Under the pieces are notes generated by a model. It saw only the letters and a program-made list of their open reading frames with translations, ran no database searches and was not told the DNA's origin. 64,000 nt of DNA from Mycolicibacterium sp. CR10 (GTDB lineage: Bacteria; Actinomycetota; Actinomycetes; Mycobacteriales; Mycobacteriaceae), in assembly GCF_005222675.1 (NCBI RefSeq), contig NZ_STGE01000072.1, positions 1 to 64,000 of the forward strand, read 5' to 3'. Made by a program: the position numbers and the translations under genes. Shown piece by piece: positions 33,728-43,042 of the stretch (its first letter is position 1; each line of letters starts with the position of its first letter).

Positions 33728-36079
33728 TTATGGTGCGGTGTGGGCACTGCGGTACTCGTCGCCCCCTGGCGGCACTGTCGCAAGGTGGACGTCTTCCGTC
33801 TGCCCAGGGGATGCGCTGCTGGTGAACCGGCGAAGCCGCAGGCTGTTGCTGACCACGAAGACCGAGCTGAAGGCCATTGCGGCGCCGGCGATCAGCGGAT
33901 TGAGTAGGCCCAGTGCCGCTAAGGGAAGTGCGGCGACGTTGTAGGCGAAGGCCCAGAACAGGTTTCCCTTGATGGTCCTCAGGGTTGACCGGGCCAATCG
34001 AATGGCGTCGGCGGCTGCGCGCAGATCACCACGTACCAGTGTCAGGTCGGATGCCTCGATGGCGACGTCGGATCCGGTGCCCATCGCCAGGCCCAGATCG
34101 GCCTGTACCAGTGCGGCGGCATCGTTGACGCCGTCGCCGACCATGGCGACGGTTCGCCCCTGCGCTTGCAGGCTTTTGATGGTGTCGACTTTGTCGGCAG
34201 GGAGGACTTCGGCGATCACGTCGTCGGGGTCGATGCCGACCTCTGCGGCGACGGCGAGGGCGGCGCGCCGATTGTCGCCGGTCAGCAGAAACGGACGCAG
34301 GCCGAGCTTGCGGAACTGGCCGATGGCGTCCGCGGAGGTGCCCTTCACCGTGTCGGCGACGACGATGACGCCGCGCACCGCCCCGTCCCAGGCCACCCAT
34401 ACCGGGGTGTGGCCCTGGGACTGAGCGTGTTCGGCGGCGGAGGTGAGGTCGCCGGGGGCTGTCAGCGACCAGTCGTCGGTAAGCCAGCTGAGTCGTCCAA
34501 CCAGGACCGCATGGCCGGCGACGACGCCGCTGACGCCGTAGCCGTTGTGGTTGGAGAAGTCTTCTACCGCTGGCAGCGTGCCGCCGGCGGCTGCTGAGGC
34601 GGCGATCGCTTCCGCGATGGGGTGTTGAGACGCGCTCTCCAAGGCTCCGGCGAACTCGAGGAGCTCATCGGAGTTCTGGCCTGCGCCGGGATGCACCCCC
34701 ACGAGACTCATGCGGCCGGTGGTGACGGTTCCGGTCTTGTCGAGCACGATGGTGTCGACTCGGCGGGTGGACTCGAGCACCTGCGGTCCCTTGATCAGGA
34801 TGCCCAGTTGGGCGCCGCGGCCGGTGCCGACCATGAGGGCGGTGGGGGTGGCCAGGCCGAGCGCGCAGGGGCAGGCGATGATCAGGACAGCGACTGCCGC
34901 GGTGAATGCGACTGTCGCTGAATGGCCGGTGAGCAGCCAGGCCGCCAGCGTTGCGACCGACAGCGCCAGGACGATGGGTACGAAGACCGCCGAGACCCGG
35001 TCGGCCAGGCGCTGTACCGATGCCTTGCCGTTCTGGGCGTCTTCGACCAGGCGCGCCATCTGCGCGAGTTGGGTGTCGGCGCCGATTCGGCTGGCGCGGA
35101 CGAGCAGTCGCCCACCGGCGTTGACGGTGGCACCGGTGACGTGGTCGCCGGGACGGACCTCGACGGGCACGGATTCCCCGGTGAGCATCGATGCGTCGAC
35201 TGCCGACGAGCCGTCGGTCACGACCCCGTCGGTGGCGATCTTCTCACCCGGTCGCACCACGAATACGTCTCCGACGCTAAGTTCTGCTGTTGGAATGCGG
35301 ATTTCGGTACCGTTGCGCACGACGGCGACGTCTTTGGCGCCCATGTCGAGCAGGGCCCGCAGCGCGGCACCGGATCGTGTCTTGGCGCGCGCCTCGAAGT
35401 AGCGGCCGGCCAGAATGAACACCGTCACCGCGGCGGCGACTTCGAGGTAGATGTGCTCGGTCTCGGAACCCGCGTCGGGTAGCAGACTGAAGGCCATCCT
35501 CATCCCCGGCATGCCGGCGTGTCCGATGAACAGCGCCCACAGTGACCACAGGTACGCCGCACCGACGCCCAGTGAGATCAGGGTGTCCATCGTGGCGGCG
35601 CGGTGGCGGGCGTTGGCCCAGGCTGCGCGGTGAAACGGCAGGGCACCCCACACCACGACGGGCGACGCCAAGGTCAGCGCAAGCCACTGCCAGTTGGCGA
35701 ATTGCAGCACGGGGATCATCGACATCGCGATCACGGGCACCGTCAGCACCAGGGAGATCAGCAATCGGCTCCGCAAGGAGTCGGCTTCGCCCGTGTCCGG
35801 GCTGGAATCCGCAGTCGGGGCGGCGTCGTTCGGCGCCGCGGGGGCGGTTGCGGTGTAGCCGGTTGCTTCCACCGCGGCGATCAACACCGCCGGATCGACG
35901 GAGTTGGGGTAAGCCACCTTCGCCTTTTCGGTCGCATAGTTGACGCTGGCCTCGACCCCATCGATCTTGTTCAGTTTCTTTTCGATCCGGGCTGCACACG
36001 ATGCACAGGTCATCCCGCCGATCGACAACTCGATGCTGTGGGGTTGATCGACACCGACGACGTGATTCGGCAGGCTCAT
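33728..36079 (-). CDS. copA: Copper-exporting P1B-1 ATPase
   Basis: 783 residues from ATG 36079, preceded by AAAGGA; an upstream in-frame start gives an unlikely N-terminus. One HMA domain carries GGMTCASCAARIEKKLN (residues about 22-38). The transmembrane site is ACPCALG, the canonical Cu(I) motif. DKTGT, TGES, HPIAEAI (the nucleotide-binding HP motif) and GDGVNDAAAL are present. It is last in csoR-copZ-copA, all on the minus strand, so copper-induced through CsoR. It resembles mycobacterial CtpV. Function: Cu(I) export from the cytosol. Confidence 0.95.
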   Translation of the reverse strand: MSLPNHVVGVDQPHSIELSIGGMTCASCAARIEKKLNKIDGVEASVNYATEKAKVAYPNSVDPAVLIAAVEATGYTATAPAAPNDAAPTADSSPDTGEADSLRSRLLISLVLTVPVIAMSMIPVLQFANWQWLALTLASPVVVWGALPFHRAAWANARHRAATMDTLISLGVGAAYLWSLWALFIGHAGMPGMRMAFSLLPDAGSETEHIYLEVAAAVTVFILAGRYFEARAKTRSGAALRALLDMGAKDVAVVRNGTEIRIPTAELSVGDVFVVRPGEKIATDGVVTDGSSAVDASMLTGESVPVEVRPGDHVTGATVNAGGRLLVRASRIGADTQLAQMARLVEDAQNGKASVQRLADRVSAVFVPIVLALSVATLAAWLLTGHSATVAFTAAVAVLIIACPCALGLATPTALMVGTGRGAQLGILIKGPQVLESTRRVDTIVLDKTGTVTTGRMSLVGVHPGAGQNSDELLEFAGALESASQHPIAEAIAASAAAGGTLPAVEDFSNHNGYGVSGVVAGHAVLVGRLSWLTDDWSLTAPGDLTSAAEHAQSQGHTPVWVAWDGAVRGVIVVADTVKGTSADAIGQFRKLGLRPFLLTGDNRRAALAVAAEVGIDPDDVIAEVLPADKVDTIKSLQAQGRTVAMVGDGVNDAAALVQADLGLAMGTGSDVAIEASDLTLVRGDLRAAADAIRLARSTLRTIKGNLFWAFAYNVAALPLAALGLLNPLIAGAAMAFSSVFVVSNSLRLRRFTSSASPGQTEDVHLATVPPGGDEYRSAHTAP

Positions 36080-36119
36080 GCTCTGTCCTTTGGTTCGGGT
36101 ACGGCGCAGGGTCGGAGCG

Positions 36120-36362
36120 CTAGCGAGATTGATCGGTGGATAGGCGGTAGTCGCCGGCCTCATCGAGTGCGGTGGTGACCTGCTCCGTGGTCAGTGGTGT
36201 GTCGCTGGAAACCGTCACTGTGGATATGCCGCCGGCAACCAGATCGACATGAACGTCGGTGACACCGGCGAGTGCGCCGAGTTCTGCGCTCACCGCGGCG
36301 ACGCAGTGGCTGCAGGTCATGCCGGTCACGGCGTAGGACTTGGTGGTTGTGGTCGTGCTCAT
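36120..36362 (-). CDS. copZ: CopZ-like copper chaperone (HMA domain)
   Basis: 80 residues from ATG 36362, well supported by AAGGAGA. A single HMA fold has the binding loop GMTCSHCVAAV (Cys-x-x-Cys) and a C-terminal EAGDYRL. An in-frame extension to 36470 contains another CSCC but lacks a good start signal. Located between csoR and copA, it would hand Cu(I) to the ATPase. Confidence 0.9.
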   Translation of the reverse strand: MSTTTTTKSYAVTGMTCSHCVAAVSAELGALAGVTDVHVDLVAGGISTVTVSSDTPLTTEQVTTALDEAGDYRLSTDQSR

Positions 36363-36515
36363 GGCGTTCTCCTTGACCGATGCTGGTGGGTGTGACCTCG
36401 GTGCGCAGCAACTGCAGCCCGAGGAGGTGGGGGGAATCAGGGGCAGGGTGGCGGTGAGCTGTCGGGTCATTTCTGGCCACTTTCGCTTGCGGGATGGGCG
36501 GTTTCGGATGTGTGC

Positions 36516-36809
36516 TCAGGAACGGACGAGACGCGCGATTGCTGCCGAGGCTTCATCGATCTTCTGCTCGGCGATGTCGCCGCCCTGGTGGACTGCGTCA
36601 CGGACGCAATGGGAAAGATGTTCGTCGAGAAGCGACAACGCCACCGACTCCAACGCTTTGGTTGCCGCCGATATCTGGGTGAGCACGTCAATGCAGTACG
36701 CGTCCTCGTCGACCATGCGTGCAAGGCCGCGGACCTGCCCCTCAATTCTGCGCAGTCGCTTGAGATGTGCGTCCTTCGAGGCTGCATACCCGGGTGTCGC
36801 CGTATCCAT
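36516..36809 (-). CDS. csoR: CsoR copper-sensing repressor
   Basis: 97 residues from ATG 36809, preceded by GGAGGAGG; an earlier in-frame start would lie within the operator region. The DUF156 helical fold has the Cu(I) ligand set Cys39 (AYCIDVL), His64 and Cys68 (DEHLSHC), with the same spacing as Cys36-His61-Cys65 of M. tuberculosis CsoR. Two inverted copies of TACCCCATAGGGGTA lie just upstream. It represses copZ-copA and itself, and releases DNA on Cu(I) binding. Confidence 0.95.
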   Translation of the reverse strand: MDTATPGYAASKDAHLKRLRRIEGQVRGLARMVDEDAYCIDVLTQISAATKALESVALSLLDEHLSHCVRDAVHQGGDIAEQKIDEASAAIARLVRS

Positions 36810-36825
36810 GACTCCTCCTCCGTGG

Positions 36826-36866
36826 TACCCCATAGGGGTATAGGAGCAATATACCCCTATGGGGTA
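36826..36866 (-). promoter_or_regulatory. Double CsoR operator
   Basis: TACCCCATAGGGGTA (36826-36840) and TACCCCTATGGGGTA (36852-36866) are exact reverse complements of each other, each a near-palindrome of the TACCCC-GGGGTA type bound by CsoR proteins. The first copy is 17 bp from the csoR start. Confidence 0.8.
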
Positions 36867-37035
36867 TCAATCTGTCAAGGGGCCAACGTCACCAGAAGTG
36901 CGACGGATACCTCAGCTGCATGACCGGGCCCGCCCGTGTGGGCGTCGAGGGTGTGCAATTCAGCGTGCCGATTGGCCCTCCCGCGTGCGGCGCATCAGCC
37001 CGCCGCATGATCATCAAGCCGACCCGCCCCGTTGC

Positions 37036-37668
37036 TCATATGTTCCCGCGCGGGTCGATTACTTTGGCCGCACCTGATTCCATGTGATTCCTGAGCTGCC
37101 AGATGTTGGAGCCGACCATGTAGGTGTTGATCGCAGGATCTGGTGTGATCTTCAGGAAGCAGATTCGCGTTTCGCCGCGGCGGTAAGACTCTTCGTAAGC
37201 CTTGAGGATTCGGCGGCCTACCCAGAACTGGCGGAAGGCATCCCGCCCTTCGTCGTCAGTCCAGTCGAGGATCTTCGCGTGTCCGCTCAACTGGAGGGTT
37301 GCTGGTGGGAGAAACCACAGGAGCCGCCTCGGCAGCGGAACCACGAGCGAGACCCGCGGATGCCGCACGACATTGCGCGCCTTCTTCAGGTGCCGGCGGG
37401 TCATTACGAAGATGGAGATGGCACCGCCGAGCTCAGACACGCGGTAGTTGACTCCCGCTGAGCACGGTTTGCCCTCTTCGTCGGTCGTCGAAAGTACCGC
37501 AAACGTTCGCTTCCGTAGATGGCCGAGAACGACCTCGAAGGTGACAAGGTGATTCTTCACCTTGACGTCCGGTGGCTCGGTGACCGACGAAGGGCGTGGA
37601 GTCGTTGCAAAGAGCCCATGGTGTGCACTCCGGGGTGCATGCGCGGACGGGGTACCTGCCAGGCCCAC
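37036..37668 (-). CDS. Pyridoxamine 5'-phosphate oxidase-like flavin/heme-fold protein
   Basis: 210 residues from the first start, or about 174 from GTG 37560. The shorter form is preferred because the first 36 residues are low complexity. The split-barrel pattern is visible: KRTFAVLSTTDEEGKPCSAGVNYRV, ISIFVMTRRHLKKARNVVRHPRVSLVV, then LQLSGHAKIL. Such proteins bind FMN, F420 or heme and act as small oxidoreductases. It lies upstream of csoR and downstream of the exporter operon. The substrate is unknown. Confidence 0.75.
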   Translation of the reverse strand: MGLAGTPSAHAPRSAHHGLFATTPRPSSVTEPPDVKVKNHLVTFEVVLGHLRKRTFAVLSTTDEEGKPCSAGVNYRVSELGGAISIFVMTRRHLKKARNVVRHPRVSLVVPLPRRLLWFLPPATLQLSGHAKILDWTDDEGRDAFRQFWVGRRILKAYEESYRRGETRICFLKITPDPAINTYMVGSNIWQLRNHMESGAAKVIDPRGNI

Positions 37669-37678
37669 TCCCGGAAGG

Positions 37679-38086
37679 TCACGACAGCACCGCCACCAGC
37701 GTCGCCACGATCCAGAGTGCCGCCGCAGCGGAGAGCGGCCACCGAAATGTCGAGTGCAGCGCGAAATTCACCAACGCCATGACCCCAATCGACGATGCGC
37801 CGGCGACCGCCAGTACCGCCACTGCCGACGACTCGGCATTACGAATGTCGGTGGCTGCCAGGTAGATGGTGAGTGTCCCGGTAGCCACTGCGTATCCGCC
37901 GAGGACGATGAACACCAGACGCAGCCACTCACGCAGGCTCGGTACGGCAGCATCGATCTCGCCCGCGGTGCGGCGTAGATAGCGCAAGTCCTCGGGCAGC
38001 AGTGCAGGCCGGGCCAACAGAAAGAACCCCCCAATCCCGACGAGGATCGCGCCACCGACGCCGAACAGCCATGCGGCGGCGATCAT
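37679..38086 (-). CDS. Membrane protein with four predicted helices, end of the exporter operon
   Basis: 135 residues from ATG 38086, overlapping the permease stop. Hydrophobic helices lie at about 4-25, 55-80, 85-105 and 110-133. A cytosolic loop carries LPEDLRYLRRTAGEIDAAVPSLREWL. No family is recognised. A much longer frame on the same strand runs through the permease gene but is a high-GC shadow. Confidence 0.65.
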   Translation of the reverse strand: MIAAAWLFGVGGAILVGIGGFFLLARPALLPEDLRYLRRTAGEIDAAVPSLREWLRLVFIVLGGYAVATGTLTIYLAATDIRNAESSAVAVLAVAGASSIGVMALVNFALHSTFRWPLSAAAALWIVATLVAVLS

Positions 38087-39585
38087 CAGGTCGACTTCCC
38101 GCCGCGGGTGAGGACCACTGAGGCCACGATCAATAGCCCACCCAGCCAGGCGAACCCAGTTAGTAATGGCCAGGTTTCGTCGAAACGTGAGGTGAGACTG
38201 GTATCGAATAGCAACCTGGTCACGCCGTACCCGGGAAGAAACTGGGCCCACTCCTGAGGTACAGGGCGGAGCATCGGACTTTGGATGATTCCCAGATCGA
38301 GAAAAGGGATCAAGAATGCGACGAACACCCCCGCGACCTTGCCCAGCAGTGGCCCGATGACTACACCGATCAGGGCGTAGATGGCGGCGATCAGCAGGTT
38401 GGCGGCAATGTAGCCCGGCCACTGCCTGGCGTCGAAGACGGTCGCGGTAACCCCCATGGTGGCCGCCGTGATGACGATGGCGGCTACGGCGACCACGCCC
38501 AATCGGGCAGCCAGCACCACGCCAGTGCGGTAGCCGGCCAGCCGCAGGCGTCGGTCCCCGCCGGCAGCATCGACCACTACGAACATCCCAACCAGTGCAG
38601 CCAGCGCACCGATGCCGATCGGGGCCATCGCTCCGGCGTGTACCTCGGGAAACCAGAACGACTGGTTTGAAACGGCGCCGTTCTCGGTGACCGACACCAT
38701 TAGAGATCGCCCCGGCGTGGTCACCTTCGCCAGCAGCACGAACGCCGCCGGCACAATAACTAGCAGCACCAGCAGCACGCCGTTTCGCCGCAGATCGACC
38801 AGACCGAACCTCAGCGCAGTCGGTAACTGGCCGGCCGTGCGCTGACGCCGTCGCGCGGTGCGAGAACCCGCCGCCACCAACGCGCCGGCCACAGCAAGAG
38901 CGCCGAGCATCCAAACCGAGGCGAGGCCGAGATCGCCGAGCCGTCCAGCGTGGTGCGAGGGCGTGTCGACCATCCACAACGTGACGAAGTGAGTGGGAAA
39001 CCAGCGAGTGAACACGTAATCGCCGCCGCTGCCGGCAGGCCCGACGAACACGTCGATCATCCAGATCAACAAGATGATCACCGCACCGTTGACCGGATTG
39101 GCAACCGCTATCCCTACTAGCGCACCGATCGCCAGGTAGATGACCGAGAACATCAGCGTACCGACGATCACCCGGACCGGATGGTCGATACCGACACGCA
39201 CGGCCAACGCGGCGAGCGCCACTCCCGAGACGAGTCCCGCCATGAGCAGACCGGTGCCCGCCCGGGCAGCGAGCAACCGCGCCGCTGGTAAGCCGACCAG
39301 TTGCAACCGCTTGTCCGCGCGTCGCGCCGAGCGGATCTGGAAGTACATTGCGAGCCCCGACAGGAAGCCAGCCGCCCAGCCGGCGGTCGCCGTTTGGGTT
39401 GCGATGCCGGGTCGTCCCCGTAACAGTTCCATCGCGTCGGCGATCGAACCGGCCGCGACCAGCACGAACACGAGCGGCACCAGGACCAGCATGATCAGGT
39501 TCACCGGGTTGCGAACATAGTCGGCGATGAAGCTGCGGGTCAGCAGCAGCGTCGGCCGCCACTGCTCATGGGCTGCGGTCGTCAC
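38086..39585 (-). CDS. ABC-2-type transporter permease
   Basis: About 499 residues from GTG 39585, preceded by an AGGGGG stretch; ATG 39633 is the alternative and would overlap the ATPase gene more. It has about twelve hydrophobic segments in two similar halves, a fused double permease. The first TM (NPVNLIMLVLVPLVFVLVAAGS) matches the ABC-2 export pattern. It pairs with the ATPase at 39566-40297. The substrate is unknown; with envelope genes nearby a lipid or cell-wall precursor is possible. Confidence 0.8.
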   Translation of the reverse strand: MTTAAHEQWRPTLLLTRSFIADYVRNPVNLIMLVLVPLVFVLVAAGSIADAMELLRGRPGIATQTATAGWAAGFLSGLAMYFQIRSARRADKRLQLVGLPAARLLAARAGTGLLMAGLVSGVALAALAVRVGIDHPVRVIVGTLMFSVIYLAIGALVGIAVANPVNGAVIILLIWMIDVFVGPAGSGGDYVFTRWFPTHFVTLWMVDTPSHHAGRLGDLGLASVWMLGALAVAGALVAAGSRTARRRQRTAGQLPTALRFGLVDLRRNGVLLVLLVIVPAAFVLLAKVTTPGRSLMVSVTENGAVSNQSFWFPEVHAGAMAPIGIGALAALVGMFVVVDAAGGDRRLRLAGYRTGVVLAARLGVVAVAAIVITAATMGVTATVFDARQWPGYIAANLLIAAIYALIGVVIGPLLGKVAGVFVAFLIPFLDLGIIQSPMLRPVPQEWAQFLPGYGVTRLLFDTSLTSRFDETWPLLTGFAWLGGLLIVASVVLTRGGKST

Positions 39586-40297
39586 TGGGGACCCCCTGCC
39601 CTCCGTACTGTCCCTCGCATAGCCGCCCGTCACACAGCTTGACGATGCGATCGAAGCGGTGCTCGTCAGCGACGAAGTGGCTAATGATCAGCACCGACCG
39701 TCCGTCGTCGCGACGACGGGCCACCAGATCCCAGAACTTCAGATAGGTGTCCCAATCGAAGCCGGCATAGGGCTCATCCAGCAGCAGCACTTGCGGGTCG
39801 GCCAGCATCGCCAATGTCAGGTTGAGCTTGGCCAGCGTGCCGCCCGACAACCGATCCGCCCGTGTGCCGGCGTATCGTTCAAATCCCAACGCCTCGTAAA
39901 GATCTCGGCGCGCGCGCCGTTCGCCCTCATGCGTCATACGGTAGGCGCGCGCGAACAGCTCAATGTGCTCACCACAGGTCAGGCGTTCATACACCACCGG
40001 CTGCTGCGGGCAATAGCCCAGCACGCCGGAGCGGACCACCGTGCCCGCGTCTGGGGCAAGCTCGCCAACCAAGATCTTCATGATTGTTGACTTGCCTGAG
40101 CCGTTCTCCCCAACAAGACCGACCACTTCGCCAGGCTGCAGCGTCAGATCGACGCCGCGCAGCACCTGCTGGTGGTGCGAGATCGGCCAGGTGCCGCGGC
40201 GAAACGACTTCTCGATACCGCCGGCCGTTAACACCGCGGCGGCGGCCTCGACCACCGGCAGCTTCGTTATGGCGTCGGTCCCAGTGGTGTGATTCAT
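39566..40297 (-). CDS. ABC transporter ATP-binding protein
   Basis: 243 residues. Walker A GENGSGKST, Q-loop in YCPQQPVVYERLT, signature LSGGTLAKLNL, Walker B VLLLDEPYAGFD and the switch His in LIISHF are all present. It overlaps the permease gene and, by 4 bp, the upstream ICMT-like gene. These form an operon starting at 41319, which carries a BlaI-type dyad 63 bp upstream. Confidence 0.9.
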   Translation of the reverse strand: MNHTTGTDAITKLPVVEAAAAVLTAGGIEKSFRRGTWPISHHQQVLRGVDLTLQPGEVVGLVGENGSGKSTIMKILVGELAPDAGTVVRSGVLGYCPQQPVVYERLTCGEHIELFARAYRMTHEGERRARRDLYEALGFERYAGTRADRLSGGTLAKLNLTLAMLADPQVLLLDEPYAGFDWDTYLKFWDLVARRRDDGRSVLIISHFVADEHRFDRIVKLCDGRLCEGQYGGQGVPSDDRSP

Positions 40298-41061
40298 GAC
40301 CGACCTCCTCCGTGGGAGCCGTCGGTGCTGGGCGGTGGCGAGGCGCCGGTGGGCAGGGGCGGCGGTGTCGGGCGATGCCAGGCGGTGCGGCTGTCACCGG
40401 AGTGAGCGGTTTCCGGCACGGTTTGGGGACGAGATCGCAAGTGCGGCAAGAATGCCGGAGTGCGTGCCGTGTACGCGTTCCATGCGGGGCCGAATTGGTC
40501 CGCCGCGTCGCGTTCTTCGCTGCGCGCCAGCCGCGCGTAGACGTAAACCAGCACTGGGAACATCATCAGTGTGGGAATCGTCGGCCACTGCAGCAAGAAG
40601 CCGAGCATGACTAGTAGGAAGCCGTCGTATTGCGGGTGACGTACCCAGGCATACGGGCCGGTTGTGGCGAGTCGATCGGCTTGGGCGGCCGCATGCAAGT
40701 GTCGCCAGGCGACCGCGATCAGCCAGAAACCGCCACCGATCGCCGCGTAGCTGGCCAGATGAAAGGGGCTCAGGTGCGGGTCGCCGGTCCAGCCGATGAG
40801 GTCGTTCCACAGGTGCCCGCCGGCGTGGGTGTCACGTAGGAGCGGGAAGCGCGATCCCAGCCAGCCGCCGAGCAGGTACACAGTCAACGGGACGCCGTAC
40901 ATCTCGGTGAACAACGCCACCAAGAACGCGGTGTAGCCGCCCATCGCCCGCCAATCTCGATGCGTTCTCGGACGAAAGAAGCTCAGCCCAAAAGCCATGA
41001 ACAACAACGTGTTCACGATCACCAGCGGCCATAATCCGTAGGCTGCATCTGCCATCGCCAA
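40294..41061 (-). CDS. ICMT/NnrU-like integral membrane methyltransferase
   Basis: 255 residues with about six TM helices. The C-terminal catalytic signature GPYAWVRHPQYDGFLLVMLGF, followed by EERDAADQFGPAWNAYTART, matches the isoprenylcysteine carboxyl methyltransferase family. Bacterial members methylate unknown lipid or isoprenoid acids. The tail after residue 215 is Pro-rich and disordered. Second gene of the exporter operon; it overlaps the ATPase start by 4 bp. Confidence 0.82.
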   Translation of the reverse strand: MAMADAAYGLWPLVIVNTLLFMAFGLSFFRPRTHRDWRAMGGYTAFLVALFTEMYGVPLTVYLLGGWLGSRFPLLRDTHAGGHLWNDLIGWTGDPHLSPFHLASYAAIGGGFWLIAVAWRHLHAAAQADRLATTGPYAWVRHPQYDGFLLVMLGFLLQWPTIPTLMMFPVLVYVYARLARSEERDAADQFGPAWNAYTARTPAFLPHLRSRPQTVPETAHSGDSRTAWHRPTPPPLPTGASPPPSTDGSHGGGRS

Positions 41062-41091
41062 GACCTCCTGATCGGTGATGGACGTGGAGGT

Positions 41092-41319
41092 TTATGACCG
41101 TCCCGCAGAGTCGCGATGCTCCGGCGTATCGGACCGGTCATGCTTGGTGTCGTTACCGTGCCCGCCGCCCATTCCGCCCATCATGAACATCATCATCAAT
41201 GGGCATGCCAGCGCAAAGAGCAGCAGCGCCGACGTCGACAGCGGAACACCGATGGCCAGCGCAGTTACGAAAGCGGCGGCCAAGGCCAAGGCGTACCAGG
41301 GTAGGTACTGTGTTTTCAT
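41092..41319 (-). CDS. DUF2933-like small membrane protein
   Basis: 75 residues. Two hydrophobic helices (residues 8-28 and 32-48) end in a Met/Gly/His-rich stretch CPLMMMFMMGGMGGGHGND, as in DUF2933 proteins found beside copper and heavy-metal genes. The Met/His cluster could bind copper. First gene of the exporter operon, 63 bp downstream of a BlaI-type dyad. Confidence 0.75.
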   Translation of the reverse strand: MKTQYLPWYALALAAAFVTALAIGVPLSTSALLLFALACPLMMMFMMGGMGGGHGNDTKHDRSDTPEHRDSAGRS

Positions 41320-41381
41320 CTCGAGGTCCTTCCGTTCGGGCCGCCCTCAAGCATGCGCTTCTACCCTGGCGATGCCCATGG

Positions 41382-41404
41382 AACTACGTAGGTGATACGT
41401 AGGA
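41382..41404 (-). promoter_or_regulatory. BlaI-type 23-bp dyad, site 1
   Basis: On the minus strand it reads TCCTACGTA, eight bases, GTAGTT: half sites CTAC and GTAG with 11 bases between the six-base halves. It is 63 bp before the DUF2933 start. Confidence 0.6.
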
Positions 41405-41437
41405 CGAAAGTCCCTGTCTGATTCGCCCAGAGGCCCT

Positions 41438-41730
41438 ATGGCGGCCAACGCGATCGTTCTCGTCGGCGTCGGCGTCGGCGTCGGTGCTGGCATCGGCGGT
41501 AGGCGTCGCATCCGGTCTGCGGCACGGTCATCACGAGCCGGCCGGTGTGAAACCCGATCACCACGGTCGGACGATCGGACACGCGGACGATCACGGTCGT
41601 GCGGCGCCACCCGCTACGTAGCCGGTCGTCGAGTCAGCCGGCACGCCAGCGACACCGGCGCCTGTCGAGGCTCCTTCGCCTGAGTCGCTTCACCACGAAA
41701 CGGGCGTTGATCACAACCACGACCAGTAGT
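41438..41730 (+). pseudogene. Fragment of a His-rich membrane protein, paralog of the 59-kb gene
   Basis: After a frame change in a GGCGTC repeat (about 41460-41480) the sequence reads LASAVGVASGLRHGHHEPAG. This matches LASTVGVASGLQHGHAPAS of the intact gene at 58636-59493, and then a His/Asp/Pro-rich tail ending DHNHDQ. An in-frame TAG occurs at 41619-41621. Only the last membrane segment and tail are represented. It is evidence of a lost second copy. Confidence 0.65.
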
Positions 41731-41841
41731 GAGTCAACCGCGGCCCGGTGGACTGGTACGTCGAGAACTTCGTCAGGTGTACGTGATGGGGGCAAAAAGG
41801 CGCCTTGCTGACTGTCGCACCACCTACTGGGAGTGCCTTCG

Positions 41842-42816
41842 TTAGATCTGCCAGTCTTGGGCGCCGTCGTTTTGGTTGTAGGTGCCGACGGAGTTCTTGA
41901 CGACCACGGGGTCTCCACTGCCGAAGTTGTCATAGAACCATTGAGCGTTGGCCGGACTGAGGTTTGGACACCCGTGGCTGACATTGCGCTTGCCTTGATC
42001 AGCGACTGACCAGGGCGCACCGTGAACGAAGATGCCGGCGTTGTTGATCCGCACCGCGTCTTGAACTTTGAGCTTGTAACCTTCGGCCGCGTCGACCGGC
42101 ACACCATAGGTGGAGGAGTCCATCACCATGTCGGCGAACTTCTCGAGCACGTAGTAGGTGCCGTTGGGTGTTTCGTATCCCGGCTTTCCCAAAGACACCG
42201 GCATGGTCTTCTCGAGTGAGCCGTTGCGGATGACCTCCATTTGGAGGGTGGCGTTGTCGATGGTCGCCACCAACGAGTCGCCGGTGCGGAAGCTCGATTT
42301 CGTGCCGCTGGCATCGATGTTCACCGTTGTGTTGGCGGGCCAGAAGTCGATGGGCCGCCATCTGAGTTGGGTCGCGCTCATCCAGTAGAACTTCCCGGGG
42401 ACCGCAGGGGTGGAGGAGATGTGAACGGCTTGCTCGGCCAGCGCGCGGTCGGCGATCGGCCGTTGGAAGTTGATAATGATCGGCTTGGCCACCCCGACCA
42501 TCGCGCCATTGACGGGATTGAACGTCGGCGGCGCGAACACCGGTTCGCCCACGTAGGGTGCAGGGTTCTGCCCAGGCGGTGTGGGCCCGGCCGGGGGCGC
42601 CGGCCGTGAAGGATCACTTAGCGGACCCTGGATCGAATCGGGGGGGAGGACGAACGGTTCTGGCGGGGATCCCGGCATTGCCATCGGATCGATCGGCGCC
42701 GGCGGTCCGGGAAGGGGCGGCTCCGCCGCGGCGGAGCCGGTGCTCAGCATTAGTGCGCCGGCGAGGCCAGTCGCGGCCAACATCTGTCCCAGCTTGCGCA
42801 CTAGCCGCCGCTCCAT
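41842..42816 (-). CDS. L,D-transpeptidase (YkuD), secreted
   Basis: 324 residues, ATG 42816 preceded by GAGGAG. The signal peptide ends about SAAAE (residue 32). A Pro-rich linker (35-90), an Ig-like domain (about 95-180) and the YkuD domain (190-315) follow. Catalytic residues are His265, His281 and Cys283 in SHGCPNLSP. It would form 3-3 crosslinks in peptidoglycan, making the wall resistant to most beta-lactams. It is divergent from an NlpC/P60 gene, with two BlaI-type dyads in the shared promoter. Confidence 0.93.
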   Translation of the reverse strand: MERRLVRKLGQMLAATGLAGALMLSTGSAAAEPPLPGPPAPIDPMAMPGSPPEPFVLPPDSIQGPLSDPSRPAPPAGPTPPGQNPAPYVGEPVFAPPTFNPVNGAMVGVAKPIIINFQRPIADRALAEQAVHISSTPAVPGKFYWMSATQLRWRPIDFWPANTTVNIDASGTKSSFRTGDSLVATIDNATLQMEVIRNGSLEKTMPVSLGKPGYETPNGTYYVLEKFADMVMDSSTYGVPVDAAEGYKLKVQDAVRINNAGIFVHGAPWSVADQGKRNVSHGCPNLSPANAQWFYDNFGSGDPVVVKNSVGTYNQNDGAQDWQI

Positions 42817-42886
42817 AACCGGTCTCCTCGCCTAGATTCTTCCGCCGTGCAACCCAAGAAGCACGACGAGTACTTCCAAATCTACT

Positions 42887-42909
42887 ACCTACGTACGTTG
42901 GCAGTAGGT
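42887..42909. promoter_or_regulatory. BlaI-type 23-bp dyad, site 2
   Basis: ACCTAC, eleven bases, GTAGGT, with CTACGTAC on the left half. It is 71 bp from the L,D-transpeptidase start, in the divergent promoter shared with the NlpC/P60 gene. Confidence 0.6.
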
Positions 42910-42988
42910 CGACCGATTTCGCTTACCGTGCGGTGCGGCAGTGGCTCCGTGTGGACAACCGCCACGTACGTCCGTAACCTAACCGTGA

Positions 42989-43011
42989 TCTACGTATCGA
43001 GACCGTACTTG
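42989..43011. promoter_or_regulatory. BlaI-type 23-bp dyad, site 3
   Basis: ATCTACGTA, eight bases, GTACTT. The right half is weaker. It ends 32 bp before the NlpC/P60 start codon, where binding would block transcription. Confidence 0.5.
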
Positions 43012-43042
43012 GTTCCTGCGCAACGAAAGGACATCCGACGTC

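Noticed and set aside
37679..39562. A 627-codon open frame on the minus strand through the permease gene
   Set aside because: Only its last 135 codons, from ATG 38086, look like protein. The rest is an Arg/Gly-rich shadow of the ABC-2 permease, which has clear membrane helices in the other frame.
41611..41623. A tenth BlaI-type site (GCTACGTAGC)
   Set aside because: Only the inner palindrome is present, without the second half site, and it lies inside a pseudogene with no promoter downstream.
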